A DNA stretch of 64,000 bases. Origin: Bacillota bacterium. GTDB lineage: Bacteria > Bacillota_I > Bacilli_A > Izemoplasmatales > Hujiaoplasmataceae. The notes beneath the pieces are model-generated. The model was not told the origin of the DNA and did no database searches. It saw only the letters and a list, made by a program, of their open reading frames with translations. The position numbers and the translations under genes were made by a program. This document shows positions 45,842 to 55,076 of the stretch, piece by piece (position 1 is the stretch's first letter; each line of letters begins with the position of its first letter). Location: positions 1 through 64,000 of the forward strand of contig JAHIRM010000013.1 in NCBI GenBank assembly GCA_018818595.1. Direction: 5' to 3'.

Positions 45842-47743
45842 ATGAACCAAATCTTTAAAAAAGTAATGTCATATGCTATTTTATTGCTTGCAGTATTTAG
45901 CGTAGTGGCGTGTACTGAAGCTACAACAACAACTACAACATCTTCTGGAACTACTACCACGACTACTACCACGGCTCCAGAACCTCAAACTTTAGTTGTC
46001 GGTGTTCCTGAAATGAACGGCGAATTTATGTTTGGTTTTGGGAATAGTTCTTATGACAACTACGTAAGAAGCTTAATTTATGGATACGGAACATATGCAA
46101 GTACACCAACTGGTGAAATTGTATTAAATGATACCGTAGTTACAGATTTAGCTACTGCTACAGACGTAGATGGAAACAAGACTTATACATTCACATTAGC
46201 TGAAGACTTATTATGGTCTGATGGCGAAGCTATCATGGCTGATGACTTTGTATTTGCAATTCTATTTAATTCATCAATCGATTGGATTAATGCAGGAGCT
46301 ACTTCAGCATCTGGAGAAGGCTTATTAGGATACGATGCTTATCGCGATCCAGTTGATGGCGATGAAGAACCTCTAGATTCATCTATTGGCGTACCTTTTG
46401 CTGGTGTTAAATTATTAGGAGATTATGAATTCTCATTAACTATCGATGCAGCAGAATTACCATACTTCTATGAAACATTATATGTAAGTTATGGACCTAT
46501 GCCTATGCATGTTTTAGCAGCTGATGGAGCAACAATCACTTCAACTGCAGCTGGTGCAACTCTTTCTGTAGGCGCACTTGATACTATGGATGACATTATT
46601 GCAATTGGTGGATATCGTTACCATCCAACAGTAACAGCTGGACCTTACACTTTCGTTAATTTCGTAAACCAAGTAGTTACTCTTGAAAAAGATCCAAACT
46701 TTAAAGGAAATTATGCTGGCGATAACGTTACAATCGACACAGTAATTATTAAACGCGTTAACCAAACATTAGACGTTGAATTAGTAATTAGTGGAGAAAT
46801 TGACCTTGTTACTGGAGTTATTGAAGGAAACAAAATTCAAGCTGCTCAAGCTTCTACTACAGCTTCAGCAAACTATTACAACCGTAATGGTTTTGGATAC
46901 CTTGGAATGGTTTGTGACTGGGGCCCAACTGCAGACGTTAAAGTACGTCAAGCAATCGCTCATTTAACTGACCGTCAATATGTTGTTGACCAAGTTCTTG
47001 AAGGATACGGTTCAATCGTGTATAGCGAATATGGTCTAGCTCAATGGATGTATGTTGATAGCGAAACTTGGGTTGAAGATAATATCGATCCATACGTATT
47101 CAGCGTTGCACAAGCTAATGCATTATTAGACGATACTGTTTGGGCATTTGAATCAGACGGAACTACAGCTTTCAATCCTGCACTTGCAACTGCTGGAAGC
47201 GGATATTTCAGATATAACGCAGCTGGAGAACCTCTTGAAATCAAACATTTCGGTACAGAAAACAACCAAGTTACAACTTCTTTACAAGCTAAATTCGAAT
47301 TAAATCTTCAATTAGCAGGTATTGATTATTCAATTACTATCGGTACTTTCGATACATTACTTGATCATTACTATTATTCATATGAATTAGCTGACGAAGA
47401 TAGAGTTTATTCATTATTTAACTTAGCTACTAACTTTGGAACAACTTATGATCCATATTACAGTTGGAGTCAAGATTGGTTAGGTACTTGGTATAACGCA
47501 AATCAATTAGATAATGAAGCACTTTCTGATTTAACTTCTGAACTTCGTGCTGTAGCACCTGGAGACAACGCAGCATTCTTAGCAATCTGGAGAGAGTTCC
47601 AATTATTATGGAATGAATTAATTCCAAACGTACCATTATATTCAAATCAATATTATGATATTTTTGATGCTAACCTTCAAGGCGTAAATACAACTCCATT
47701 CTATGATTGGACAGCTGCAATATTCGATATGTATTTCGAATAA
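45842..47743 (+). CDS. oppA: Oligopeptide-binding lipoprotein OppA
   Basis: 633 residues of the family 5 solute-binding proteins. Lipobox V-V-A-C, then a Thr-rich linker, then the binding domain with LVVGVPEMNGEF, the DNYVRSLIYGYG start, FTLAEDLLWSDGEAIMADDFVFA and a C-terminal ELIPNVPLYSNQYYD. It binds peptides outside and delivers them to OppBC. RBS aggagg. The codons look tuned for high expression (many AAC, TTC, GAC, unlike most neighbours). A stem-loop separates it from oppB. Confidence 0.93.
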   Translation: MNQIFKKVMSYAILLLAVFSVVACTEATTTTTTSSGTTTTTTTTAPEPQTLVVGVPEMNGEFMFGFGNSSYDNYVRSLIYGYGTYASTPTGEIVLNDTVVTDLATATDVDGNKTYTFTLAEDLLWSDGEAIMADDFVFAILFNSSIDWINAGATSASGEGLLGYDAYRDPVDGDEEPLDSSIGVPFAGVKLLGDYEFSLTIDAAELPYFYETLYVSYGPMPMHVLAADGATITSTAAGATLSVGALDTMDDIIAIGGYRYHPTVTAGPYTFVNFVNQVVTLEKDPNFKGNYAGDNVTIDTVIIKRVNQTLDVELVISGEIDLVTGVIEGNKIQAAQASTTASANYYNRNGFGYLGMVCDWGPTADVKVRQAIAHLTDRQYVVDQVLEGYGSIVYSEYGLAQWMYVDSETWVEDNIDPYVFSVAQANALLDDTVWAFESDGTTAFNPALATAGSGYFRYNAAGEPLEIKHFGTENNQVTTSLQAKFELNLQLAGIDYSITIGTFDTLLDHYYYSYELADEDRVYSLFNLATNFGTTYDPYYSWSQDWLGTWYNANQLDNEALSDLTSELRAVAPGDNAAFLAIWREFQLLWNELIPNVPLYSNQYYDIFDANLQGVNTTPFYDWTAAIFDMYFE

Positions 47744-47805
47744 GAAGAAAGCTCAATTAAAAGAAAAATTTAATTATTTACATAGTTTGTAAAATCTAGA
47801 AAAGA

Positions 47806-47830
47806 GGAGAGTAATTAATACCTACTCTCC
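47806..47830 (+). promoter_or_regulatory. Intercistronic stem-loop between oppA and oppB
   Basis: GGAGAGTA (47806-47813) pairs with TACTCTCC (47823-47830), loop of nine, with only a weak T-tract after it. It may protect the oppA message or partly terminate, giving more binding protein than permease. Confidence 0.5.
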
Positions 47831-47855
47831 TTGCTTTTCGGAATAGGAGAAAAAA

Positions 47856-48830
47856 ATGATAAAGTTTTTAGGCAAACGCATCATATCATTGATTCCGGTT
47901 ATCATTATTATCTCAATCCTGTTGTTTGCTATCATGAAAATGATGCCAGGAGATCCCGTTCGGTACATGTTGCCTCCCGGTTCTACTAGAGACCCAGAAG
48001 TATATGAACAACTTTATGCTGAAGCAGTGATAAAATTAGGATTAGATAAACCCCTTGTTACCCAATATTTCTTTTGGGTAAAAAATATGGCTATCGGAGA
48101 TTTCGGTTACTCTTCTGACTTTCAACAAGAAGTTAAGTTAGTCATTAAAGAACCTCTTGTAAATAGTATTATTATCAATGTTTTTTCAATTGGAATCGCG
48201 TTTATTATTTCAATTCCTGTGGGTATTAAATCTGCAGTAAAAAAAGATTCATTAACTGATCGAGGATGGCAAGTATTCTCGCTTTTTGGTATGTCAATGC
48301 CAACCTTTTTTATTGGTTTGACTTTAATCTTTATTTTCGCAATAACTCTCGGTTGGTTTCCTTCTGGAGGAATGCCGTATGAGAATCCTGGAACGTTTGA
48401 GTATTACTTATCTTACTCAAAATATATTTTCTTGCCTGTAGTTACCCTTACAATTGGCGCTCTAGCAGGAACAATTCGTTATGTAAGAGGATCAATGTTA
48501 GATGCTTTAAGCAAAGATTATATTAGAACCGCAAGATCTAAAGGATTACGAGAAAAAGTTGTTATTTATTCTCATGCTTTTAGAAATGCATTAATTCCTG
48601 TTGTTACTATTATGTCTTTTTCAATTATTGGTTTATTTGGTGGTTCCGCCATTACAGAAGCAATATTTGTATGGAATGGTATTGGAACGGTATTAATTAG
48701 ATCGTTGACTGTAAAAGATTATAATGTAGTCTTAGTATTAAATATGTTTTACGCGGTATTGGCACTAGTAGCAAATATTGTTATGGATATTAGTTATGCG
48801 CTAGTAGACCCTCGCGTAAAATTAGAGTAG
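47856..48830 (+). CDS. oppB: Peptide ABC transporter permease OppB
   Basis: 324 residues, six helices, family DppB/OppB. It has KMMPGDPVRYMLPPG after the first helix, GMSMPTFFIGL and the EAA-type cytosolic loop DALSKDYIRTARSKGLREKVVIYSHAFRNALIPVV. Together with OppC it forms the membrane channel. RBS aggag. Confidence 0.93.
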   Translation: MIKFLGKRIISLIPVIIIISILLFAIMKMMPGDPVRYMLPPGSTRDPEVYEQLYAEAVIKLGLDKPLVTQYFFWVKNMAIGDFGYSSDFQQEVKLVIKEPLVNSIIINVFSIGIAFIISIPVGIKSAVKKDSLTDRGWQVFSLFGMSMPTFFIGLTLIFIFAITLGWFPSGGMPYENPGTFEYYLSYSKYIFLPVVTLTIGALAGTIRYVRGSMLDALSKDYIRTARSKGLREKVVIYSHAFRNALIPVVTIMSFSIIGLFGGSAITEAIFVWNGIGTVLIRSLTVKDYNVVLVLNMFYAVLALVANIVMDISYALVDPRVKLE

Positions 48831-48836
48831 GGATGA

Positions 48837-50711
48837 ATGCATATGAAAACAATTAATAAAATTCTACAATCATTTGTAGACCTTATAAAAAGATTATTTA
48901 TTCCTGGCAATCACAATCGAAGCATTTTAGAAGAAGAAGCTTTAATGAGCCCAGGAAAAGTTATTGCAAAGAACTTTTTTCGGAATAAACTGGCAATTGT
49001 AGGAATTATAGGGTTTGTTTCAATCTTTATTTTTTCTTTTGGATTATCTCTATTTGTTCCTTTAGATTTATATTATTCAAGTGCTTTTCATGCGAACTTA
49101 CCCCCTAATTATGCTTATTTGAACGCTCCAAGTGCTCTTGAAGATGAAGGAGTTGCTTTAATTGATTCAGGAGTTGCATTTTCAATTGGATTGTCTGATG
49201 AAGGCAATGTTTTTGTCTGGGGAAGCAACATTTATGGAGTAAAAGATATTCCAGAAGAAGTAGCAAATGCAAATATTGTTTTTGTTTCAGCTGGAACGAA
49301 GCATTTAATGGCAATTGATGATCAAAACAATGCTTATCTTTGGGGCTATAACCATTTTTCTCAATCTTCCATTGATGAGAGATACGTCGATGATTTTTTA
49401 ACAGATCCAATTGTGTATTTAGAAGGTGGATTTGATAGAACAATTGCAATTACCGAATCTGGTGCAGTATATGTTTGGGGAGTTGGAGCAACTGATATTT
49501 TAGGAAATCCAATGAGAAGATCTCCTTATATTTATCTAGATGGAGATAGTCAACCAATCAAAGCAGTAAAAGCCATTGCAAATAGTACTAATTTAATGGT
49601 TCTGTTAGAAGATGGAACGATAAGAATTGAAGGAACTTTGGATGATGTAAGAGTATTTGCTCCTGCAGAATTAAAAGATGGTTCAATTGAAATTGTTCAA
49701 ATTGCTCTTACATTACGAAATGCTTTTGCTGTGGATTCTAATGGTATTTTATATGCATGGGGTAGTGCAAGCGACAGCATGCTTGATACTTATATACCAA
49801 CAGAAGCTTTAACAAATATCAAAGACCTTCAATCAGGATATCAACACGTTGTAGTACTTACAAACGATGGGAATGTATATTCTTGGGGAGATAATTCTTT
49901 AGGTCAAATAGATATTCCAGAAAAGTTATCAAATGTTGATGAAATCTTTGTTAATTCATTCCAAAATTATGCTATTTCAGATGGTGAAATTACCGCTTGG
50001 GGTAATCATGGATTCATTCTTGGAACTGATGAACAAGGTAGAAACTTTGTAACACAATTAATTCATGGTGGAAAAGTTACTTTAACCGTAGGTGCCGTAG
50101 CAGTTATTATTTCTGTTGTAATTGGAGTAACGGTAGGACTAACCGCTGGATACTTTGGTGGAAAAGTCGACAATTTATTAATGCGTTTTGCTGAAATTGT
50201 ATCTTCTTTCCCATTCTTACCATTTGCAATTACATTATCTGCACTTCTAATAGAAACTGCAACAACAGAAATTCAGAGAATGATGATGATTATGGTTATT
50301 TTAGGTGTCTTATCTTGGCCAGGATTATCTCGTTTGATTCGTGGACAAATTTTATCTGAGCGTGAAAGAGATTATGTTATGGCTGCAAAAGCGCTTGGAA
50401 TCAAACAAAAACATATTATTTGGAGACATATTTTCCCAGCAGTTACAAGTATTGTAATTGTTAACTTAACACTTGGGTATGCAGGCTCTCTTTTAACAGA
50501 AGCAGGACTTTCTTTCTTAGGCTTTGGCGTTCAAAAACCAAATCCATCTTGGGGGAATATTTTAACAGCTGCTCAAAATACAGATGTTATTCGTACATAT
50601 TGGTGGCGTTGGGTGCTACCTGGTCTTTGCATTATTATTGCCGCATTAAGTATAAATTTAATTGGTGATGCACTACGTGATGCAATGGATCCAAGAAATA
50701 ATGAGCGATAG
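48837..50711 (+). CDS. oppC: OppC permease with RCC1-like beta-propeller inserted in its first external loop
   Basis: 624 residues against about 300 for an ordinary OppC. The N-terminus and first helix (51-76) are normal. After SAFHANLPPNYAY comes an insert of about 290 residues (105-392) built of RCC1-type repeats: WGSN 128, WGYN 169, WGVG 214, WGSA 308, WGDN 350 and WGNH 388, plus one degenerate copy near 265, with SxGxxHxxA-like strands between. The permease then resumes at HGGKVTLTVGA (410), with the EAA loop near 515-540 and LGFGVQKPNPSWG. By topology the propeller faces outside, beside OppA. An alternative ATG at 48843 has a better RBS distance. Confidence 0.92.
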   Translation: MHMKTINKILQSFVDLIKRLFIPGNHNRSILEEEALMSPGKVIAKNFFRNKLAIVGIIGFVSIFIFSFGLSLFVPLDLYYSSAFHANLPPNYAYLNAPSALEDEGVALIDSGVAFSIGLSDEGNVFVWGSNIYGVKDIPEEVANANIVFVSAGTKHLMAIDDQNNAYLWGYNHFSQSSIDERYVDDFLTDPIVYLEGGFDRTIAITESGAVYVWGVGATDILGNPMRRSPYIYLDGDSQPIKAVKAIANSTNLMVLLEDGTIRIEGTLDDVRVFAPAELKDGSIEIVQIALTLRNAFAVDSNGILYAWGSASDSMLDTYIPTEALTNIKDLQSGYQHVVVLTNDGNVYSWGDNSLGQIDIPEKLSNVDEIFVNSFQNYAISDGEITAWGNHGFILGTDEQGRNFVTQLIHGGKVTLTVGAVAVIISVVIGVTVGLTAGYFGGKVDNLLMRFAEIVSSFPFLPFAITLSALLIETATTEIQRMMMIMVILGVLSWPGLSRLIRGQILSERERDYVMAAKALGIKQKHIIWRHIFPAVTSIVIVNLTLGYAGSLLTEAGLSFLGFGVQKPNPSWGNILTAAQNTDVIRTYWWRWVLPGLCIIIAALSINLIGDALRDAMDPRNNER

Positions 50712-50723
50712 GAGGTATGGATA

Positions 50724-51731
50724 ATGAGTTTATTAGAAATTAAAAATTTACATACTTATTTCAATACCCGAAAAGGATTAATTAAAGCCGCTAATGGTGT
50801 ATCTTTGAAAGTTGAAGAAGGTAAAACGTTAGGAATTGTTGGGGAATCTGGAAGCGGAAAAAGTGTAACAGCTATGAGTATTCTACGTTTATTTGAACCC
50901 AATCAAAAAATTCATGAGGGTGAAGTTTGGTTTGAAGGAGAATTGATTTCCGAAATTTCCGAAACGGAGATTCGCAAAATCCGTGGGAATCGAATTTCTG
51001 TTATTTTCCAAGAACCAATGACTAGTTTGAACCCTGTTTTAACTGTTACAAGACAAATTAGTGAAGTATTAATGCTTCATAGAAACATGTCAAAAGAAGA
51101 AGCTCATCTAAAAACGATTGATCTTTTAGCGTCGGTTGGGATTTCAAATCCAGATAAGATTGCTAAAGTATATTCTTTCCAATTATCCGGAGGAATGAGT
51201 CAACGCGTTATGATAGCAATGGCACTTGCTTGTAGGCCTAAATTACTGATTGCAGACGAACCTACAACAGCACTAGATGTAACAATTCAAGCACAAATCC
51301 TTAAACTAATGAATGATCTAAAAAGAGAATTAGGAACTTCTATTATCTTCGTGACTCATGATTTAGGTGTTATCAACGAAATGGCTGATGATGTTGCAGT
51401 AATGTATTGTGGACAAGTTGTCGAGAATGCTTCAGCAAAAATTATTTTTGGACCTAATCCAAAATATTCACATCCATATACTGAAGGATTAATGCTTTCC
51501 ATTCCTAGATTAAGCGACAAAAAAGGAAGGAAATTAGAAGTAATTCCTGGAACCGTTCCACATCCACTTGATTTACCTGAGGGATGTAAGTTCGCTCCAA
51601 GATGCAAATATGCTACTTCAAAATGTCAAAAAGAAGAACCTGAGTACATTGAAGTTGGACCTGAACACTTTGTACGTTGTTTCTATCCGGAAAGTGAGGT
51701 GCGTATAAATGGAAAAAAAGAAGCTAAGTAA
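50724..51731 (+). CDS. oppD: Peptide ABC transporter ATPase OppD
   Basis: 335 residues. Walker A GESGSGKS, Q-loop IIFQEPMTSLNP (ordinary spacing), LSGGMSQR signature, Walker B LLIADEPTTALD, H-loop FVTHD, and the C-terminal oligopeptide region with CKFAPRCKYA cysteines. It is of normal length, unlike OppF. It overlaps oppF by 23 bases. Confidence 0.95.
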   Translation: MSLLEIKNLHTYFNTRKGLIKAANGVSLKVEEGKTLGIVGESGSGKSVTAMSILRLFEPNQKIHEGEVWFEGELISEISETEIRKIRGNRISVIFQEPMTSLNPVLTVTRQISEVLMLHRNMSKEEAHLKTIDLLASVGISNPDKIAKVYSFQLSGGMSQRVMIAMALACRPKLLIADEPTTALDVTIQAQILKLMNDLKRELGTSIIFVTHDLGVINEMADDVAVMYCGQVVENASAKIIFGPNPKYSHPYTEGLMLSIPRLSDKKGRKLEVIPGTVPHPLDLPEGCKFAPRCKYATSKCQKEEPEYIEVGPEHFVRCFYPESEVRINGKKEAK

Positions 51732-53256
51732 AGAACCGTTAATTGAAGTTCGAAAACTTAAAAAATACTTTCCTTTAAAACGCAATTCATTCCTTGAACG
51801 AGGACAAATTTATGTTCGCGCTAACGAAGATGTATCCTTAACAATCTATAAGGGAGAAACTTTAGGATTAGTTGGAGAATCAGGATGTGGAAAAACAACC
51901 CTTGGGCGTGTCATTTTACAGTTATACCCACCAACTAGTGGATCTGTCGTTTACTATGGACCTTTATTTCAAGAAACCAAATTACAATACATAGTAGATG
52001 AAATTAAAAAATTTCCTACTTATCAAAGTAAAGCTGAAAATTTATACAATAAAAGCCTTTTAATAGATCAAGATGTAGTAACTCTAACCGCTACATTAAA
52101 AGAGTATGACATTACGCAACCTCAAGAAAAAGACGTTGTTGACAAAAAAAGAGTGAGTTTAGATAAAAAAATCAAGAAAAAAATTATGGCATCAAAGTAT
52201 CTTAAAATGCGTGCTTCAAGACTTTTAAGAGAAGCTTCACGCGTTGGAGGATGTCTTATCCTTGAAGAAAACATTGATGAAATAACAGAATTATTGCTTC
52301 AAGCAGCTGATTTAGTTAAGAATAATGGTGATTTTTTAGTAGGGCTTGATGGAAGAGAACTTCCTCATTTTTCGCCTAAGTTAAAAGCTATCTTTAATAA
52401 AGTGATTGGTTTTAAAGGAAAGAATGTTAAAGCCATTACAGAACGTACTTTAGACCCAGAATACCAAGCGAAACTTGAAAATAATCGTGAGACTGGGGTT
52501 ATGTTACAACTTCTAGATAAAGAAGAAGTGCGTCAATTAAGAAGAAAATTGCAAATTATTTTCCAAGACCCTTATTCATCTCTTGATTCAAGAATGACAA
52601 TTGGTCAAATAATTGGAGAAGCTGTTACAGAACACGGGTTATACAAAAGAGGATCACAAGAATTAGAAGATTATGTTTTGGATACGATGTCAAAATGTGG
52701 TTTAGACCATTACATGCTTCACCGTTATCCTCATCAATTTTCTGGTGGGCAAAGACAAAGAGTTGGAATTGCAAGAGCCTTAGCTTTAAAACCTGATTTT
52801 GTAGTTTGTGATGAAGCTGTAAGTGCACTTGATGTTTCGATTCAATCTCAAATAATTAATTTACTTATGGAATTAAAAAAAGACGAAGACCTTACTTATT
52901 TGTTTATATCTCATGATTTGAGTGTTATTAAGCACATAAGTGATCGTATTGGAGTTATGTATTTAGGAAATCTTGTTGAACTTGGAGATTCAGAAGAAAT
53001 TTATGAAAATCCTCTTCATCCATATACTAAAGCATTACTTTCCGCCATTCCTACAACTGATGAAGTAAAAGGAACTAGAATTATTATTGAAGGAGATATT
53101 CCATCAAACATATTTCCACCTTCTGGATGTAAATTTAGAACACGTTGCCCTTTAGCTAGAGAACGTTGTGCAAATGAACAACCACTTTACAGAGAAATTT
53201 CTAAAGGCCATCATGTGGCTTGCCATTATTATGAAGAAACGAAGGATATGAAATAA
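51709..53256 (+). CDS. oppF: Peptide ABC transporter ATPase OppF with large internal insertion
   Basis: 515 residues instead of about 310-330. Walker A GESGCGKT (56-63) and then GSVVYYG at 78-84 are followed by an extra segment of about 185 residues (about 88-272), Lys/Glu-rich and helical, before the Q-loop sequence LQIIFQDPYSSLDSR (281). The rest (FSGGQRQR, VVCDEAVSALD, FISHD, CKFRTRCPLA) is normal. Such insertions are known in OppF of mollicutes. Position suggests it protrudes from the nucleotide-binding domain in the cytosol. Confidence 0.93.
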   Translation: MEKKKLSKEPLIEVRKLKKYFPLKRNSFLERGQIYVRANEDVSLTIYKGETLGLVGESGCGKTTLGRVILQLYPPTSGSVVYYGPLFQETKLQYIVDEIKKFPTYQSKAENLYNKSLLIDQDVVTLTATLKEYDITQPQEKDVVDKKRVSLDKKIKKKIMASKYLKMRASRLLREASRVGGCLILEENIDEITELLLQAADLVKNNGDFLVGLDGRELPHFSPKLKAIFNKVIGFKGKNVKAITERTLDPEYQAKLENNRETGVMLQLLDKEEVRQLRRKLQIIFQDPYSSLDSRMTIGQIIGEAVTEHGLYKRGSQELEDYVLDTMSKCGLDHYMLHRYPHQFSGGQRQRVGIARALALKPDFVVCDEAVSALDVSIQSQIINLLMELKKDEDLTYLFISHDLSVIKHISDRIGVMYLGNLVELGDSEEIYENPLHPYTKALLSAIPTTDEVKGTRIIIEGDIPSNIFPPSGCKFRTRCPLARERCANEQPLYREISKGHHVACHYYEETKDMK

Positions 53257-53259
53257 TAA

Positions 53260-53448
53260 ATGAGAGATAGAGAAACACGTGAAGAAAAGGAAAGAAAATT
53301 TGCCTTAGCAAAAAAAAACCTAGAGGAAACTCCACCCGAAAAAAATGATGTTTTAGCATTGATTATCGCTGGATTTCTTGTTTTTCTTCCTGTTCTCATC
53401 ATAATTTTATCTGTATTTATTATCGTTATTGCTTTAATATTTTTATAA
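53260..53448 (+). CDS. Small single-helix membrane protein at the end of the opp operon
   Basis: 62 residues: a charged N-terminal half (RDRETREEKERK) and one long hydrophobic segment (about 31-60). It starts four bases after the OppF stop. The RBS is weak (gaagga is far). Function unknown; it may be an accessory peptide of the importer. Confidence 0.5.
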   Translation: MRDRETREEKERKFALAKKNLEETPPEKNDVLALIIAGFLVFLPVLIIILSVFIIVIALIFL

Positions 53449-53457
53449 TTCTTACCG

Positions 53458-53488
53458 GGTGAAGATTAACAGTCTTCACCTTTTTTTT
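53458..53488 (+). terminator. Terminator of the opp operon
   Basis: GGTGAAGA (53458-53465) pairs with TCTTCACC (53473-53480), followed by eight T. Confidence 0.9.
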
Positions 53489-53504
53489 CTCAAATTGTAA
53501 TATA

Positions 53505-53534
53505 AAAAAGAGCTAATAAATTTTAGCTCTTTTT
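53505..53534 (-). terminator. Terminator of the DsbA-like gene
   Basis: AAAAAGAGCTAA (53505-53516) and TTAGCTCTTTTT (53523-53534) form a stem whose minus-strand T-run follows the DsbA-like gene. Confidence 0.7.
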
Positions 53535-53561
53535 GTATCGTATGTTAAAAGTGTTATAAAA

Positions 53562-54467
53562 TTAAACTTTTTGAATAAAGGAATACCCAACAATTTCATC
53601 AGTTTTATAAGAATCTTTAGCAAGATTTTTTGTAATAAATGATTGAATTTCATCAACTTTCAGGTCGTACATTTTTTCAATTTCATAATAAAAGATCGTA
53701 GGAGTTACATCAAGTAATTCCTTTAAAGTTGGAAGATGATTTGGCTCTAAAACAGTTCCTTCTTTCATAATCTTTAACAATGCCTTTTTATAGGTTTCGA
53801 TCGTTCTTGCGCCAACAACTTTAATGCCTTCATTTTGTTTGTTTACAAAAACAACCGTTGGGAATCCGCTTACTCCTAAATCAATCATAGGTTGAAAGTT
53901 ATCAAGTAATATCTTTTTACCCTCTTTAGAAAAAGCCAAATCGATAATAGGTTGATAAGGAACTTGAAGAGATTGAAGCATTTTGATTAATTCTTCTTTA
54001 TTTGCAACATTCGTTTCAAATACAAAAGCTTTTTCTCTAACCATGCGAAGAAATGTTGCTGCTTTTATTTCATCTTGTTTTTTTAAGATTAAGTAAATGA
54101 TGCTTGAAGGAAAAGATGAAGTGATGGGATTTTTATGCCAAACATTTGAATTCATAGGAATGTGGTAAAATAAACCAACGTCTTCCCAGTGAGATGCTTG
54201 AGATTTTGCCTCTTCGCCTTGTAAGTCTTGATAGTGATTTCCATCTTCAATCATTCCTCCCATAACAGTAATGATATTCAGATAGTCTTTATATTCAAGT
54301 TTGAATCGAGAAAGAGTTGAATCAAGTGCCCAGCAATGGGAACATAATGGATCAGTAAAGTAGTATAAATCAATTACATCTTTTTCCGATTTTAATGATT
54401 TAAAATCATCCTTTAATGATTCATCAGATGTGTTGAATTTTGATTCTTGGTTTAAAGTTTTATTCAT
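53562..54467 (-). CDS. DsbA-family thioredoxin-like protein (SpxH/FrnE type)
   Basis: 301 residues. The N-terminal TDPLCSHCW has a CxxC pair (C42, C45), followed by a helical lid and a GVSGFPTVVFVN cis-Pro strand. The layout fits the DsbA/FrnE/SpxH group, whose SpxH members are ClpXP adaptors for the Spx regulator in Firmicutes. No signal peptide, so it is cytosolic. The role as oxidoreductase or adaptor cannot be separated from sequence alone. Confidence 0.8.
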   Translation of the reverse strand: MNKTLNQESKFNTSDESLKDDFKSLKSEKDVIDLYYFTDPLCSHCWALDSTLSRFKLEYKDYLNIITVMGGMIEDGNHYQDLQGEEAKSQASHWEDVGLFYHIPMNSNVWHKNPITSSFPSSIIYLILKKQDEIKAATFLRMVREKAFVFETNVANKEELIKMLQSLQVPYQPIIDLAFSKEGKKILLDNFQPMIDLGVSGFPTVVFVNKQNEGIKVVGARTIETYKKALLKIMKEGTVLEPNHLPTLKELLDVTPTIFYYEIEKMYDLKVDEIQSFITKNLAKDSYKTDEIVGYSFIQKV

Positions 54468-54592
54468 TTTGGCTCCTAATATATATAATAATTAAATTCA
54501 TAAAATGATTTTTATGTATTATCATTATAAATTATTTCTAAAGCATAGTCAAAAGAAATGCTTTTTAATGCTTAGGCCAAGAGATGTAGTTT

Positions 54593-54904
54593 CTAAGTGG
54601 TATAAATCGACAATAAACGATCTATTTTGGTAAAATCAATAAATCTAGATTCTCTTAAAATTTCTTTAGATTCACTAAAAATAACAATTGTTGGTACTGT
54701 AAAAATCAAGAATTGACCTTGAAACTCTAAAATATCTTCTAAATATAGTTGAAATAAAGGCACATTTTGATATGAACTCATTAATTCTTCTAGACGATTT
54801 GAAATTGGAACACATACATTGCATGTTTTCGTTTTTGCAATAATCACAACAATTTGATTTTTTATAATCTTTTGTAAATCTTGATAAGTTAGTATTGTTT
54901 GCAT
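54593..54904 (-). CDS. Thioredoxin-like protein
   Basis: 103 residues from the ATG at 54904 (RBS GGGTGAT); an upstream ATG at 54952 has none. The active site is TCNVC (C28, C31) and the cis-Pro strand FTVPTIVIFS. It differs from classical thioredoxin (no WCGPC), so it may reduce small thiols or be a bacillithiol/YtpP-like protein. Confidence 0.78.
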   Translation of the reverse strand: MQTILTYQDLQKIIKNQIVVIIAKTKTCNVCVPISNRLEELMSSYQNVPLFQLYLEDILEFQGQFLIFTVPTIVIFSESKEILRESRFIDFTKIDRLLSIYTT

Positions 54905-55076
54905 GATATCACCCGCTACAATATACCATAATTTATATTTTTTAGAAAGCAAATAGCTTTTCTTTAAAAAAAGTGTATTAAAATACCAATGCTTATACCT
55001 TTTATTAAAAAAAGTTGATATAATAAAAACAATGTTTCATAGATTTAATACATTTATACTGAAAAAGGAGATTTTT

